A stretch of 64,000 nt of DNA from Maribacter arcticus (GCF_900167935.1 NZ_FUYL01000007.1:1-64000), one strand, 5' to 3'; shown: positions 16,138 through 26,386, numbered from the stretch's first letter. The notes: generated by a model from the sequence alone, not told the origin. Numbers and translations are program-made.

Positions 16138-16324
16138 TTATTGTTAGTATTTATAAGTCATGCCTAAGTGATACTTATTCTTTCCTTCTTGCAACCGAAC
16201 ACTCAATTTTTCGGATTAAAAAAGAGCAGAATTTTTATTTTTCACTAGTCTATTTGCTGTTTGCTCGTTAAGGCACAAAGTTTACACTTTTTAGGTTATA
16301 ATTTGAGATTAAAATCAAATTATT

Positions 16325-16423
16325 ATGCCTTGGAAAGAAACAACAACTATGGAACAAAAAATTGAATTCATCTGTGAATGGCGTACAGGAAAATATACCA
16401 TTACAGAATTATGCAAAAGCTTT
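16325..16423 (+). pseudogene. N-terminal fragment of an IS481-like transposase
   Basis: ATG at 16325 opens a frame beginning MPWKETTTMEQKIEFICEWR and continuing GKYTITELCKSF, the helix-turn-helix start of IS481/IS3-group transposases. After about 33 codons the homology stops and the frame drifts into unrelated residues until TAA. The rest of the transposase is gone. It lies in an otherwise gene-free 400-base gap (16138-16536). Confidence 0.75.
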
Positions 16424-16536
16424 TTGTTTTGTTTAAATTTTTGTTGCCAGAGCAAAATCCTAAAGATTTTGCGGACACTTTAAATATACGCTTACTTTCG
16501 ATTAAACACCAAACTCCGCATTACTTATAGGTATTG

Positions 16537-17193
16537 TTATCTCTTGTTTTTATCGAGTTCGTGTAAATTAATAAACACATTTTTGGTTAAAGATTTACTG
16601 TCAATTGGAAGTTTCGTCCAAACCATTCGAGTACTATCAGGACTTTTTAATAAATCAATTTGTCTGAATTCAGTAAGTAGTCCAATTATTGTATCATTAT
16701 TGTTTTTAAAATCAAAATCCACGTAATTTTGATTTTTTGATTTAAAGGATATAACCTCTTTTTTGTCAAGTATTGAATTCACAAAATCTAATGTTAGTTC
16801 CTTTTCCGTTACCGAGTCTTTTATAGAGAAGTCCAATTCAGAATACAATGTTATTCGTCCTTTTATGATACTGTCTTTAGCCATTTTAGCTTCAAATTCA
16901 TAAAAGTTGCTTTTAGTAATGTCAAGAATACCGTTTTTATAAATTTTCTTATTCCAACAAAGTGTGTCTCCATACTCAGATATATACAATTCTAGTTCAC
17001 TTGTTATTACTCCGTTGTCATCAACGTATTTAACCCATTTTTTTTGATATTCAGTCAATTCAGAGTTGGTTGATTCAATTAGAGAGTCCTTAAGAATCTC
17101 TGCCTTATTTTCGCTTTTGGAATCGGATTTATTGATGCAATTCCAATTGAGAATTCCAATGACTAATATCGATATGTATATTTTATTTTTCAA
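16537..17193 (-). CDS. Putative lipoprotein of unknown function
   Basis: A 218-residue protein with a short hydrophobic N-terminus ending in NWNCINK; Cys19 is a plausible though unusual lipidation site (Asn at -1). The mature part is charged and beta-rich, ending in HELDKNKR. The start is TTG at 17193, with no ATG nearby. The bases spanning this start (TTCAAATAAAAGAT on the + strand, 17189-17202) resemble the cassette repeat, possibly by chance. No family recognised. Confidence 0.6.
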   Translation of the reverse strand: MKNKIYISILVIGILNWNCINKSDSKSENKAEILKDSLIESTNSELTEYQKKWVKYVDDNGVITSELELYISEYGDTLCWNKKIYKNGILDITKSNFYEFEAKMAKDSIIKGRITLYSELDFSIKDSVTEKELTLDFVNSILDKKEVISFKSKNQNYVDFDFKNNNDTIIGLLTEFRQIDLLKSPDSTRMVWTKLPIDSKSLTKNVFINLHELDKNKR

Positions 17194-17400
17194 ATAAAAG
17201 ATAACAATTGGCTAAACGTAATAGTAGGTTTATCGCTTTTAAACTAGTACTAAACTAAGGGATTTTAATAAACGATTTATATTCAGCTACGATTTACCAT
17301 AATCTTACGAGATCTACAATCATTTTATTAAACCAGTTTAACGAGATTCCTTTGAATAAATCCTAACTTCAATGGCACTAATTTTTTAAAAACAGATGTT

Positions 17401-19212
17401 ATGGCCAATACCTATATAGAGATGGAAACCCTTAAATTTTTATTGTTTAACGTACACGATCTTAAAACTGTACTAGAGCAAGAACAATTTGCGGAATATG
17501 ATGAAGAGTCTATTGCTATGATGCTCGATTCGGTAAAGGATTTTTCAGATAAGGAACTCTATCCTTATTATAGGGAGATGGACGAAAACCCAGCACACTT
17601 TAAGGATGGGGAAATTATTGTTCATCCACAAGTAAAAAAGTATATGAAAGCGGGGGGTGAAATGGGCTTTTTATCCGGACCATTCTCCTATGAAGCTGGG
17701 GGTATGCAAATGCCTTCGATGGTGGTACATGCTTCTGCTTTTATTCAGGAAACGGCAAATAACCACCTCCCTGGTTACATTGGTCTTACCGTAGGTTCTG
17801 CCGAATTGATCGTGCATTTTGGAAATCAATTTCTTAAGGATACCTACGTGCCCAAAATGATGGCCGGAGAATGGAGTGGTACCATGTGCCTCACAGAACC
17901 ACAGGCAGGTAGCTCGCTCTCGGATATTGTGACTACTGCTGTACCTAATGGAGATTCCTATAAGATAAACGGACAAAAAATATTCATCTCCGGAGGGGAT
18001 TATAAAGGAGCTGAAAATATCGTTCATTTGGTTTTGGCACGTATTAAAGGAGCACCTGCCGGAACCAAAGGAATATCACTTTTTGTTGTGCCTAAAAATC
18101 GACTCGATGCAGACGGTAATTTAGAATATAATGATGTTACTACGGTTGGTGATTTTCAAAAAATGGGACAAAGAGGGTATTGCACCACACACCTGTTTTT
18201 TGGAGATAAGGAAGACTGCACCGGTTGGTTGGTTGGTGAACCTAACCAAGGTTTGAAATATATGTTTTTGATGATGAACGGAGCACGGATTGCTGTTGGT
18301 CGGGGTGCTGCTGCAATTGCTACGGGAGCTTATCATGCCTCGGTTAGCTATGCTAAAGAAAGACCTCAAGGTCGTGAGCTGCAACGTACAGGAAAAAAAG
18401 ATGCCTCTCAAGAACAAACTCTTATCATCAATCACCCCGATGTACGTAGAATGCTGCTTTTGCAAAAGGTAATTACAGAAGGATCTTTAAGCTTGGTCTT
18501 TTTGACCTCTCGATACCAAGACCTATCGCAATCGCTTCCAGATGCAGAAAGTAAGGCGAAATATAAATTATTATTAGAAATATTGACTCCCGTTGTAAAG
18601 ACCTACCCTTCTGAAATGGGTATTACTTCTGTAAATAATGGGGTGCAAGTACTAGGGGGTTACGGTTTTTGTTCCGATTATATTTTACAACAGTATTTGC
18701 GAGATATCCGAATCTCGGCCATTTATGAAGGAACTACTGGCATACAGTCTCAAGATCTTTTGGGAAGAAAAATCACCATGGAAAATGGAAAAGCACTGAA
18801 ATTGCTCTCTGAGGAAATTATGAATTCTATCAATGAAAGTATGGCGCACGAATCGTTGAAACCTTTGGCAGAAAAATTAGGTAGTAAATTGGAACTTACC
18901 CAAAAAGTACTTCAATCACTTATGGGTTATGCAATGAAGGGCGATTATCAGCGATTCTTGGCGGATGCCACACCTTTTATGGAATTTTTCAGTACAATCA
19001 TCATGGCATGGCAATGGTTGGATATAGGCCGTGAAGCACAAAAAGCATTGGTCTCTGCTGATACTAGTTTTAGTACTGAATTTTATGAAAACAAAATTCA
19101 CGCCATGCAGTTTTATTTTAAATACGAACTTCCTAAAACAACAGGACTTTCTGAAATATTGATGGATAAACAGGCATTGACACTGAACACAGAGAAGCAA
19201 CTATTCGCTTGA
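17401..19212 (+). CDS. Acyl-CoA dehydrogenase, long DmdC-like type
   Basis: At 603 residues it is the long acyl-CoA dehydrogenase form, with an extra C-terminal helical domain as in DmdC and related enzymes. The FAD/substrate motifs are present: MCLTEPQAGSSLSDI, then IFISGGDY, and the region with the probable catalytic Glu, RISAIYEGTTGIQSQDLLGRK. It oxidises an acyl-CoA to the enoyl-CoA and passes electrons to ETF. It is the first gene of a 12-gene plus-strand run (17401-29507) of fatty-acid-type enzymes. Chain specificity cannot be read from sequence. Confidence 0.9.
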   Translation: MANTYIEMETLKFLLFNVHDLKTVLEQEQFAEYDEESIAMMLDSVKDFSDKELYPYYREMDENPAHFKDGEIIVHPQVKKYMKAGGEMGFLSGPFSYEAGGMQMPSMVVHASAFIQETANNHLPGYIGLTVGSAELIVHFGNQFLKDTYVPKMMAGEWSGTMCLTEPQAGSSLSDIVTTAVPNGDSYKINGQKIFISGGDYKGAENIVHLVLARIKGAPAGTKGISLFVVPKNRLDADGNLEYNDVTTVGDFQKMGQRGYCTTHLFFGDKEDCTGWLVGEPNQGLKYMFLMMNGARIAVGRGAAAIATGAYHASVSYAKERPQGRELQRTGKKDASQEQTLIINHPDVRRMLLLQKVITEGSLSLVFLTSRYQDLSQSLPDAESKAKYKLLLEILTPVVKTYPSEMGITSVNNGVQVLGGYGFCSDYILQQYLRDIRISAIYEGTTGIQSQDLLGRKITMENGKALKLLSEEIMNSINESMAHESLKPLAEKLGSKLELTQKVLQSLMGYAMKGDYQRFLADATPFMEFFSTIIMAWQWLDIGREAQKALVSADTSFSTEFYENKIHAMQFYFKYELPKTTGLSEILMDKQALTLNTEKQLFA

Positions 19213-19270
19213 TTAAAAAGTCAAAAGAATAAAAGAAATACTTTAAAAAACTAACAACCGACAACGAAAC

Positions 19271-20047
19271 ATGAGTAGTATAAAATCAAAATTTAACCTA
19301 ACCGGAAAAGTGGCTATCGTCACGGGATCAAGTAAGGGGATCGGACTTTCCATCGCTAAAGGGCTGGCTGAAAACGGGGCCAAAGTGGTTATTAGTAGCA
19401 GAAAACAAGAGGCTGTTGATGCAGTAGCGAAGGAGTTTAATGAAGCCGGGTTGCAAGCCATAGGTATCGAATGTCATATTGGGGATACCACCCAAAGGGA
19501 ACAACTGATAGCTAAAACGATAGAAGCCTATGGACGTATTGATATTTTGGTCAACAACGCTGCTATAAATCCGTTTTACGGACCATTAGAATCAGCAGGG
19601 GAAGAAGTGTTCGATAAAATCATGAACGTAAACGTAAAGGCACCTTGGTTACTTTCTAATTTAGCACAACCGCATATGAAAGCTAATGGCGGTGGAAGTA
19701 TTATCAATATTGCATCGGTAGAAGGTATACATCCCGGATTTCGATTGGGACTTTATAGTATGACGAAAGCTGCTGTGATTATGCTCTCTAAGAACCAGGC
19801 AAAGGAGTGGGGCAGATACGGCATCCGTTCCAATGCGGTCTGCCCCGGATTGATTAAAACAAAATTCAGTGAAAGTCTGTGGTCGGATGAAAAATTGGCG
19901 GCACAATATACCAGTATCGTTCCTTTGAAAAGAGTCGCAGAACCTGATGAAATGGCCGGAATAGTCATGTTATTAGCATCTGATGCAGGTTCCTATATGA
20001 CAGGTGGAGTGTATACAGCAGATGGAGGTTATTTAATATCAGGTTAA
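19271..20047 (+). CDS. Short-chain dehydrogenase/reductase
   Basis: A classical SDR of 258 residues with the cofactor loop GSSKGIG, the NNAAINP motif and the active-site YSMTK (Tyr and Lys four apart). It probably acts as a 3-hydroxyacyl-CoA dehydrogenase or 3-oxoacyl reductase in the acyl-CoA operon. ATG follows the previous stop by 58 nt. Confidence 0.88.
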   Translation: MSSIKSKFNLTGKVAIVTGSSKGIGLSIAKGLAENGAKVVISSRKQEAVDAVAKEFNEAGLQAIGIECHIGDTTQREQLIAKTIEAYGRIDILVNNAAINPFYGPLESAGEEVFDKIMNVNVKAPWLLSNLAQPHMKANGGGSIINIASVEGIHPGFRLGLYSMTKAAVIMLSKNQAKEWGRYGIRSNAVCPGLIKTKFSESLWSDEKLAAQYTSIVPLKRVAEPDEMAGIVMLLASDAGSYMTGGVYTADGGYLISG

Positions 20048-20059
20048 TAAAAAAGAACT

Positions 20060-21277
20060 ATGAATTTTGACTACAGTGATAAATCGATAGCACTTCAAGA
20101 AAAATTGAAGGATTTTTTGGAAACTCATGTTCACCCTATTGAAAAGGAGGTGGAGTTATTTCATCAAAATCCGGAAAATAGTTGGAAACGTTGGCCTGGT
20201 ATGGAAGCATTAAAGCAAAAGGCTAAGAATGCAGGACTTTGGAATGTTTTTCTTCCGTCTGCGTATGGAGAACTTAGTCCAGGACTTTCGAATTTGGAAT
20301 ATGCCCCTTTGGCAGAAATTATGGGGCGCATAATCTGGTCATCAGAAATATTTAATTGTAGCCCTCCCGATACGGGAAACATGGAAGTGCTTGCCAAATA
20401 TGGAAATCCAGAACAACAAGATAAATGGTTAAGGCCTTTATTGAACGGTGAAATTCGTTCGGCTTTTTTAATGACGGAACCCGACGTAGCTTCATCAGAT
20501 GCAACCAACATTGAAACTTCTATTATTTCTGACGGAAATAACTATGTCATCAATGGTCGAAAATGGTGGTCTTCTGGTGCGATGGATCCCAATTGTAAAA
20601 TTGCTATCGTGATGGGTAAGACCGATTTTGATGCGCCGAGGCATGTTCAACAGAGCATGGTATTAGTGCCTATGGATACCCCAGGCCTAAAGATTGAAAG
20701 AGCACTGAGTGTTTTTGGCTATACTGATTCTCCGGAGGGTCACGCTGAAATCATTTTAGATAATGTTCGGGTACCCAAATCTAATTTACTATTGGGTGAA
20801 GGTAGAGGTTTTGAAATCGCACAGGGCCGTTTAGGTCCGGGCCGTATTCATCATTGTATGCGATTGATTGGTATGGCGCAACGTTCTTTGGAAATCATGT
20901 CGAAACGTACTGTACAAAGAAAACCTTTTGGTAGAACCTTAGACACTTTTAGTAGTATACGACAAGATATCGCCCTTTCTGCCTGTGAGATAGAACAGAC
21001 CCGTTTGTTGGTATTGTCCGCAGCTGATAAAATGGATAAAGTAGGAAATAAAGAAGCTAAGGATTTAATTGCCATGATAAAAATTGTCACACCTCAAATG
21101 GCTTTAAGGGTTATTGACCGAGCTATTCAGATTTTAGGTGGAAAAGGGGTTGGGAGTGACACACCATTGGCACATTTCTATGCTGCGGCACGGACACTAC
21201 GTTTGGCCGATGGCCCAGATGAAGTTCATATGAGTCAATTGGGAAAAAGTACAATAAACAAGTATGTAAAAAAATAG
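20060..21277 (+). CDS. Acyl-CoA dehydrogenase (ACAD10/11-like)
   Basis: A standard-length acyl-CoA dehydrogenase (405 residues) with [15 protein letters not shown] for FAD contact and [23 protein letters not shown]. Its closing [17 protein letters not shown] is typical of the ACAD11 group. The gene ends one base before a phosphotransferase gene. This mirrors mammalian ACAD10/11, where the kinase and dehydrogenase domains are fused and act on 4-hydroxy fatty acyl-CoA. That parallel is inference for this organism. Confidence 0.88.
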   Translation: MNFDYSDKSIALQEKLKDFLETHVHPIEKEVELFHQNPENSWKRWPGMEALKQKAKNAGLWNVFLPSAYGELSPGLSNLEYAPLAEIMGRIIWSSEIFNCSPPDTGNMEVLAKYGNPEQQDKWLRPLLNGEIRSAFLMTEPDVASSDATNIETSIISDGNNYVINGRKWWSSGAMDPNCKIAIVMGKTDFDAPRHVQQSMVLVPMDTPGLKIERALSVFGYTDSPEGHAEIILDNVRVPKSNLLLGEGRGFEIAQGRLGPGRIHHCMRLIGMAQRSLEIMSKRTVQRKPFGRTLDTFSSIRQDIALSACEIEQTRLLVLSAADKMDKVGNKEAKDLIAMIKIVTPQMALRVIDRAIQILGGKGVGSDTPLAHFYAAARTLRLADGPDEVHMSQLGKSTINKYVKK

Positions 21278-21278
21278 A

Positions 21279-22358
21279 ATGTCTAACGAAAAAAACTTAA
21301 AACCGGTACGGGAAGGCGAGGAAATCAATGAGGTCAAACTCAAGAATTTTTTGCTAGAAAAAGGGTTAATAACCCGGGTGAATACCGAATTAAAAGTAAA
21401 ACAATTCACTAATGGTTATTCCAACCTAACCTACCTACTTCAAATTGAGGACAAGGAATATGTATTACGAAGACCACCCTTTGCGGCGCCAAAACGCGGG
21501 CATGATATGGGACGTGAATTTAAGGTGTTACAGCATTTAAATCCTGTGTACAATAAGAGCCCTAAAGTCTACGTCTTTAATGAGGATTCTAAAATTATAG
21601 GAGCTCCATTTTATATTATGGAGAAGGTAAATGGAGAGATTCTAACGGCTAAATCTGCCTTTAGTAAGCAAGTTTCTCCCGAGCAATTTAAAACCATTTC
21701 AGATACATGGGTTGATGCTTTTGTAGAATTTCACGATATTGATTATAAGACAGCAGGACTTTCAGAACTGGGAAGACCAGAGGGTTACGTTGAACGTCAA
21801 GTGAATAATTGGGGCAAGCAGTATCTGGCCGCAGTAACCGATGAAGTACCAGCAGCACAAAAGGTAATGATGTGGATGAGTGAAAATCAACCCAAAAAAT
21901 ATGACCATACCCTTATCCACAATGATTTCAAATATGACAATGTGGTTTTTGCAGATGATAGTTGGAAGAAGATTTCAGCTGTTTTAGACTGGGAAATGTG
22001 TACGCTCGGTGACCCTCTAATGGATTTGGGTACTTCATTAGGCTATTGGACAACGGCAGGTGACCCAGAGTTTATGAAACAAGGACTTCCTTCTCCAACG
22101 GTAATGAAAGGTAATCCTTCACGAACGGAAATTGTACAGCAATATGCTTTAAAAAGTGGTAGAAATATAGATAATCTTACCTTCTATTTTGCTTACGGCC
22201 TTTTTAAGATTGCTGTAATTGCCCAACAGATTTATTACCGATATAAACATGGCCATACAAGTGACCCCAAGTTTGCGAATTTAAATAAGGCTTCTGCTTT
22301 ATGTTGCAATACCGCATGGCAGGCCATTCAAAAAAATCAAATAGATAATTTGTACTAA
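21279..22358 (+). CDS. APH-family phosphotransferase (ACAD10/11 kinase-like)
   Basis: The 359-residue protein has the aminoglycoside-phosphotransferase/kinase fold. It has an N-terminal nucleotide-binding sheet (FTNGYSNLTYLLQIEDKEYVLRRPP), the catalytic loop LIHNDFKYDNVVF and the metal-binding SAVLDWEMCTLGDPLMDLG. In lipid operons this family phosphorylates hydroxyacyl-CoA, not antibiotics. Starting one base after the acyl-CoA dehydrogenase stop supports a joint step, probably phosphorylation and elimination of a 4-hydroxyacyl-CoA. Confidence 0.85.
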   Translation: MSNEKNLKPVREGEEINEVKLKNFLLEKGLITRVNTELKVKQFTNGYSNLTYLLQIEDKEYVLRRPPFAAPKRGHDMGREFKVLQHLNPVYNKSPKVYVFNEDSKIIGAPFYIMEKVNGEILTAKSAFSKQVSPEQFKTISDTWVDAFVEFHDIDYKTAGLSELGRPEGYVERQVNNWGKQYLAAVTDEVPAAQKVMMWMSENQPKKYDHTLIHNDFKYDNVVFADDSWKKISAVLDWEMCTLGDPLMDLGTSLGYWTTAGDPEFMKQGLPSPTVMKGNPSRTEIVQQYALKSGRNIDNLTFYFAYGLFKIAVIAQQIYYRYKHGHTSDPKFANLNKASALCCNTAWQAIQKNQIDNLY

Positions 22359-22360
22359 CT

Positions 22361-22759
22361 ATGGGTGAGCAACACTATGTAAACATGAATACAGAGCAAG
22401 TATCAGACTTTGCAAATAACCAATCCAAGGATTCTGTTGTCATGCTAAATATGGTAAAATATAAAGCTCTGGTGCCTGAAACGGGAATGACGGGAAAGGA
22501 ATACTACAAGGAATATATGCGACAAGCGACTCCTTTTTTTTTAAAGGCAAATGCAGAAATAGTGTTTTACGGTTCGCCCAAGCATATGTTAATTGGTCCT
22601 GAAGAGGATACTTTATGGGATGATGTACTTATCATAAAATACAATTCCGTTTCCGATTTCATGAACATGATAATGGCCGATGGATATCCTTCTGAATTAA
22701 GGGAGCAAGCATTGGAAGATTCACGATTAATTCATTGTACGCCTAATCAAAAAAATTAA
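22361..22759 (+). CDS. DUF1330-type ferredoxin-like-fold protein
   Basis: A 132-residue dimeric alpha/beta-barrel-like protein with SVVMLNMVKYKA near the start and SDFMNMIMADGYPSELREQALEDSRLIHC near the end, the DUF1330 pattern. Its biochemical role is unknown. It lies 2 nt after the phosphotransferase gene and 19 nt before an SDR gene, so it is co-transcribed. Confidence 0.7.
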   Translation: MGEQHYVNMNTEQVSDFANNQSKDSVVMLNMVKYKALVPETGMTGKEYYKEYMRQATPFFLKANAEIVFYGSPKHMLIGPEEDTLWDDVLIIKYNSVSDFMNMIMADGYPSELREQALEDSRLIHCTPNQKN

Positions 22760-22778
22760 ATCAAGCAAAAACGGAAAA

Positions 22779-23534
22779 ATGAATTTGAAAGACAAAGTAG
22801 TGGTGATTACAGGAGCTGGTAGTGGGATAGGGGCAGCCACGGCAAAGCTTTTTGGCGCACATAAGGCCATTGTTATTGTCTCTGATATCAATCTGGAAAG
22901 AGCGGAAAATGTGGCAGGTGAAATCAGAAATGATGGGGGTAGGGCCTTGGCCTTGGCAACGGATGTCACCCAGTTTGAGCAGGTGAAGGAATTATTGCAG
23001 AAAGTAATAGAAAAATATAGCAGTCTAGATGTTATGGTGAACAATGCAGGAATAGGGGGTAAAAAACAAGCAAAGACTGCAGATCACTCTCTTGACGACT
23101 GGCATAATGTAATAGCGGTGAACCAAACCGGAGTATTTTATTGTATGAAACTTGCAATACAACATATGCTAAAACAGGGATATGGTAACATTGTGAATGT
23201 TGCTTCTTTGGCGGGATTAAAGGCTTCGGGAAATAACCTTTCTTATTCCGCTAGTAAATTTGCAGTAGTGGGAATGACAAAATCGGCTGCCTTGGAGTAT
23301 GGAAGAAAGAAAATAAGAATCAATGCAGTGTGCCCCGGGTTTACCCATTCGGCATTGTTAGAACAATTACTCGCCGTAAGTCCGGATATGGGCGATAAAT
23401 TAAAACGAATGATACCTATGGGCAGGTTTGGGGAAGCGGAGGAAATTGCGGAAGCTATTTGCTGGCTGGCCTCTGAAAATTCCAAATTCATTACTGGACA
23501 GACCATAACCTTGGACGGAGGAACCTCCTTATAA
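22779..23534 (+). CDS. Short-chain dehydrogenase/reductase
   Basis: A classical SDR of 251 residues with cofactor loop GAGSGIG, NNAGIGG, active-site YSASK and the terminal TGQTITLDGGTSL. The Asp in SDINLERA at the end of strand 2 favours NAD(H) over NADP(H). Second of three SDRs in this operon, probably oxidising a hydroxyacyl-CoA. Confidence 0.88.
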   Translation: MNLKDKVVVITGAGSGIGAATAKLFGAHKAIVIVSDINLERAENVAGEIRNDGGRALALATDVTQFEQVKELLQKVIEKYSSLDVMVNNAGIGGKKQAKTADHSLDDWHNVIAVNQTGVFYCMKLAIQHMLKQGYGNIVNVASLAGLKASGNNLSYSASKFAVVGMTKSAALEYGRKKIRINAVCPGFTHSALLEQLLAVSPDMGDKLKRMIPMGRFGEAEEIAEAICWLASENSKFITGQTITLDGGTSL

Positions 23535-23543
23535 AACTAAATT

Positions 23544-24314
23544 ATGAATACATTAGAACTTACGGAAAAGGAAAACTATGTCATAGTTCAAATGAACCGG
23601 GGAAAGGTAAATGCCATCAATCATGAGATGGTGAACGAGTTAAAGGAGGTTTTCAAGAAGTTGGAAGAAGACCCTACGGTGATGGGCGTAATTTTAACGG
23701 GACAACCGCATTATTTTTCTGCAGGATTGGATTTGATTGAATTATATCAATATGATAAGAACCAGATTCAGGAGTTTTTTACGGCCTTTGGTTCGCTGTA
23801 TCTGCAATTGGTACAGTTTAAAAAACCTTTTATCTCAGCCATAACGGGGCATTCTCCAGCTGGGGGATGTGTTTTGGCCGTTACCAGTGATAATCGTTAT
23901 ATGGCGGAAGGTGACACCTATGTCATTGGCCTCAACGAGGTGGCCGTTAATATTCAAATCAGTCAAAACCTGACAGAAATTTATGCTTTCTGGATGGGTG
24001 ATGGGTTAGCACATCGCTATATAATGGAAGGAAAATTATTGAATGGAAAGGAAGCGTTGGCTGCTGGTTTGGTAGATGAACTGGTTCCTTTGGATACCGT
24101 TTTGGAACGTTCTGAAAAACAGATGAAGCACTATTTGAAAGCAAATCAGGAAATCCTGATAAATACCAAGAAAAAATTGAGAAAGCATCTATGGGATAAA
24201 CTAGATTTAAATGCGGAGAACTCATTGAAAGAAGCAACCATATTGTGGTGGAAACCCGAAATTAGGTCCAAGATGAAGGCTTATGTAGAAAGTTTTACCA
24301 ATAAAAATAAATAA
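23544..24314 (+). CDS. Enoyl-CoA hydratase/isomerase family protein
   Basis: A crotonase-fold protein of 256 residues. The two oxyanion-hole segments are visible (HYFSAGLDLIEL and ITGHSPAGGCVLAV). At the place where hydratases carry the second Glu it has NEVAVNI, so hydratase versus isomerase cannot be decided. It would process the enoyl-CoA made by the neighbouring dehydrogenases. Confidence 0.82.
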   Translation: MNTLELTEKENYVIVQMNRGKVNAINHEMVNELKEVFKKLEEDPTVMGVILTGQPHYFSAGLDLIELYQYDKNQIQEFFTAFGSLYLQLVQFKKPFISAITGHSPAGGCVLAVTSDNRYMAEGDTYVIGLNEVAVNIQISQNLTEIYAFWMGDGLAHRYIMEGKLLNGKEALAAGLVDELVPLDTVLERSEKQMKHYLKANQEILINTKKKLRKHLWDKLDLNAENSLKEATILWWKPEIRSKMKAYVESFTNKNK

Positions 24315-24331
24315 TTGTTAAATAATATAAG

Positions 24332-25336
24332 ATGAACAAACAACTCATATTTGTAAAGAGACCGGTAGGAGCGGCAGATGCTTCCACTTGGTCCTTAGAA
24401 ACGAACCCTATTCCGGAACTAGAGGAGGGGCAGGTCTTAGTAAAGAATCATTATATCTCTCTTGATCCCGCCATGCGTGGATGGATGAATGAGGGAAAAT
24501 CTTATATCGCACCGGTAGAAATTGGCGCTGTTATGCGCGCAGGTTCGGTGGGTGAGGTCATAAAAGTGAAAAATCATCCAACATTCAAGGTAGGTGATTT
24601 TATTTCAGGTCATGGAGGCGTACAGCAATATGTTGCGACGGATGGAAAAGGATATTATAAAGTAGACCCAAAGTTAGCGCCACTACCTACCTATATCGGC
24701 ACCTTGGGAATGCCAGGAATGACCGCTTATTTCGGAATTTTGGAGGTGGGTAAAATTAAGGAAGGAGATGTTGTCGTGGTTTCTGGTGCAGCTGGTGCAG
24801 TGGGCAGTATTGTTGGACAAATAGCAAAGATAAAGGGATGTACCGTAATTGGCATTGCCGGTGGCGCGGATAAGTGTAAATATGTGGTTGAGGAGTTAGG
24901 ATTTGATGCTTGTATCGATTATAAAAACGAAGATGTAAAGGAGCGATTAAAGCAAGAATGCCCAAAGGGATTGGATGTTTATTTTGATAATGTTGGAGGG
25001 GAGATTTTGGACGCAGCTTTGGGAAGATTACGAATGCACGCAAGAGTGGTTATTTGCGGTGCAATTTCCCAGTATAATAACAAGCAAAATATGAGAGGGC
25101 CAGCCAATTATCTTTCTTTATTGGTCAACAGGGCTACTATGCAAGGGATGGTTGTATTTGATTGGGCCGAAAGATATGGGGAAGCCGGTCAGCAAATGGG
25201 TAAATGGATGGCAGAAGGGAAGTTGAAAACCCGTGAGGATGTTTATGACGGAATAGAGAACTTTCCAGAGACTTATAATCGACTTTTCTCTGGTGACAAA
25301 TTGGGTAAATTAGTGTTAAAGGTTATTGAGGATTGA
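24332..25336 (+). CDS. NADPH-dependent MDR reductase (prostaglandin reductase/CurA-like)
   Basis: A zinc-free medium-chain reductase of 334 residues. It has the family N-terminus ISLDPAMRGWMNEGKSY, the nucleotide loop VVVSGAAGAVGSIVGQIAK, FDACIDYKNEDV and YFDNVGGEILDAAL. Relatives reduce alpha,beta-unsaturated carbonyls with NADPH. In this operon it may reduce an enoyl-CoA or detoxify an enone intermediate. Confidence 0.85.
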   Translation: MNKQLIFVKRPVGAADASTWSLETNPIPELEEGQVLVKNHYISLDPAMRGWMNEGKSYIAPVEIGAVMRAGSVGEVIKVKNHPTFKVGDFISGHGGVQQYVATDGKGYYKVDPKLAPLPTYIGTLGMPGMTAYFGILEVGKIKEGDVVVVSGAAGAVGSIVGQIAKIKGCTVIGIAGGADKCKYVVEELGFDACIDYKNEDVKERLKQECPKGLDVYFDNVGGEILDAALGRLRMHARVVICGAISQYNNKQNMRGPANYLSLLVNRATMQGMVVFDWAERYGEAGQQMGKWMAEGKLKTREDVYDGIENFPETYNRLFSGDKLGKLVLKVIED

Positions 25337-25376
25337 TGCAGTTCGGGATTCATCTCATATAATGAAAATATAGAAA

Positions 25377-26351
25377 ATGAAAGCAATACGATGTCAAACT
25401 TATGGTCCTCCATCTAATTTGAAGTTAGAGGAAATAGATTCCTTACATGCAGGTCCAAAGGAAGTAGTCGTGCAGGTAAAGGCCTGTGGATTAAATTTTC
25501 CAGATACGCTAATCATTCAAGGCTTGTATCAATTTAAACCGGAGCTACCATTTACTCCGGGAAGCGATATTGCAGGCGTCGTCAAAGAAATTGGGGAAGA
25601 GGTGAAACACTTGAAAATTGGTGATGAAGTTTTTGGTTTTGTGGCCTATGGAGGTTTAGCGGAAGAAGTTATCGTACCAGGAAACGCATGTTTTCCAAAA
25701 CCAACTCAAATGGACTATCCGGTGGCGGCCTCATTTATGATGGCTTATGGTACGTCTTACTATGCATTAAAAGATAGGGCAAAGTTAATGGAAGGGGAGA
25801 CGCTGTTGGTAATGGGGGCCTCGGGAGGGGTTGGCTTGGCTGCTGTTGAACTGGGGAAATTAATGGGAGCTAAGGTAATTGCAGCAGCCTCCACTCAAGA
25901 CAAGCTAGAACTTTGTAAAGCCTATGGCGCCGATGAACTAATCAATTACACTACTCAAGATTTGAAATCCACCCTAAAAAAAATAACGGATGGTAAAGGG
26001 GTAGATGTGATATACGATCCTGTTGGGGGTGACTTTTCAGAACAAGCACTAAGAGCTATCGCATGGAACGGGCGATTTTTAGTTGTAGGGTTTGCGGCTG
26101 GTACGATACCTAAGATTGCGTTAAATCTGCCCTTGTTAAAAGGAGCATCCATTGTTGGTGTTTTTTGGGGCGGTTTCGCGATGCAATATCCTAAGGAAAA
26201 TATGGGTAACACCATGACTTTAATGAAATGGCATGCGGAAGGCAAGCTTAAACCTCATATTCATAAAATAGTTCCCTTAGAAGATGCTAAAGAGGCTTTA
26301 GAAGAAATGATGAACCGAAGTGTGAAAGGGAAAATGGTTGTGCAAATCTGA
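25377..26351 (+). CDS. NADPH:quinone reductase-like MDR oxidoreductase
   Basis: A 324-residue zinc-free MDR protein with CGLNFPDTLIIQGLYQFKPELPFTPGSD near the start, the loop LLVMGASGGVGLAAVELGK and VIYDPVGGDFSEQALRAI. It differs from the preceding MDR gene in sequence type (quinone oxidoreductase 1/2 group), so the two are not a recent duplication. The substrate is unknown. Confidence 0.85.
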   Translation: MKAIRCQTYGPPSNLKLEEIDSLHAGPKEVVVQVKACGLNFPDTLIIQGLYQFKPELPFTPGSDIAGVVKEIGEEVKHLKIGDEVFGFVAYGGLAEEVIVPGNACFPKPTQMDYPVAASFMMAYGTSYYALKDRAKLMEGETLLVMGASGGVGLAAVELGKLMGAKVIAAASTQDKLELCKAYGADELINYTTQDLKSTLKKITDGKGVDVIYDPVGGDFSEQALRAIAWNGRFLVVGFAAGTIPKIALNLPLLKGASIVGVFWGGFAMQYPKENMGNTMTLMKWHAEGKLKPHIHKIVPLEDAKEALEEMMNRSVKGKMVVQI

Positions 26352-26386
26352 TAAAATAACGATAACAATTATTGAAATATAACGAT

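Noticed and set aside
16424-16480. Continuation of the IS481-like transposase frame as a real small protein
   Set aside because: After LCKSF the residues (LFCLNFCCQSK) have no family resemblance and the frame soon stops; it is a fusion to unrelated DNA.
21279-22358. Aminoglycoside resistance gene
   Set aside because: It has the APH fold, but its operon of acyl-CoA enzymes and its ACAD10/11-like neighbour point to lipid metabolism.
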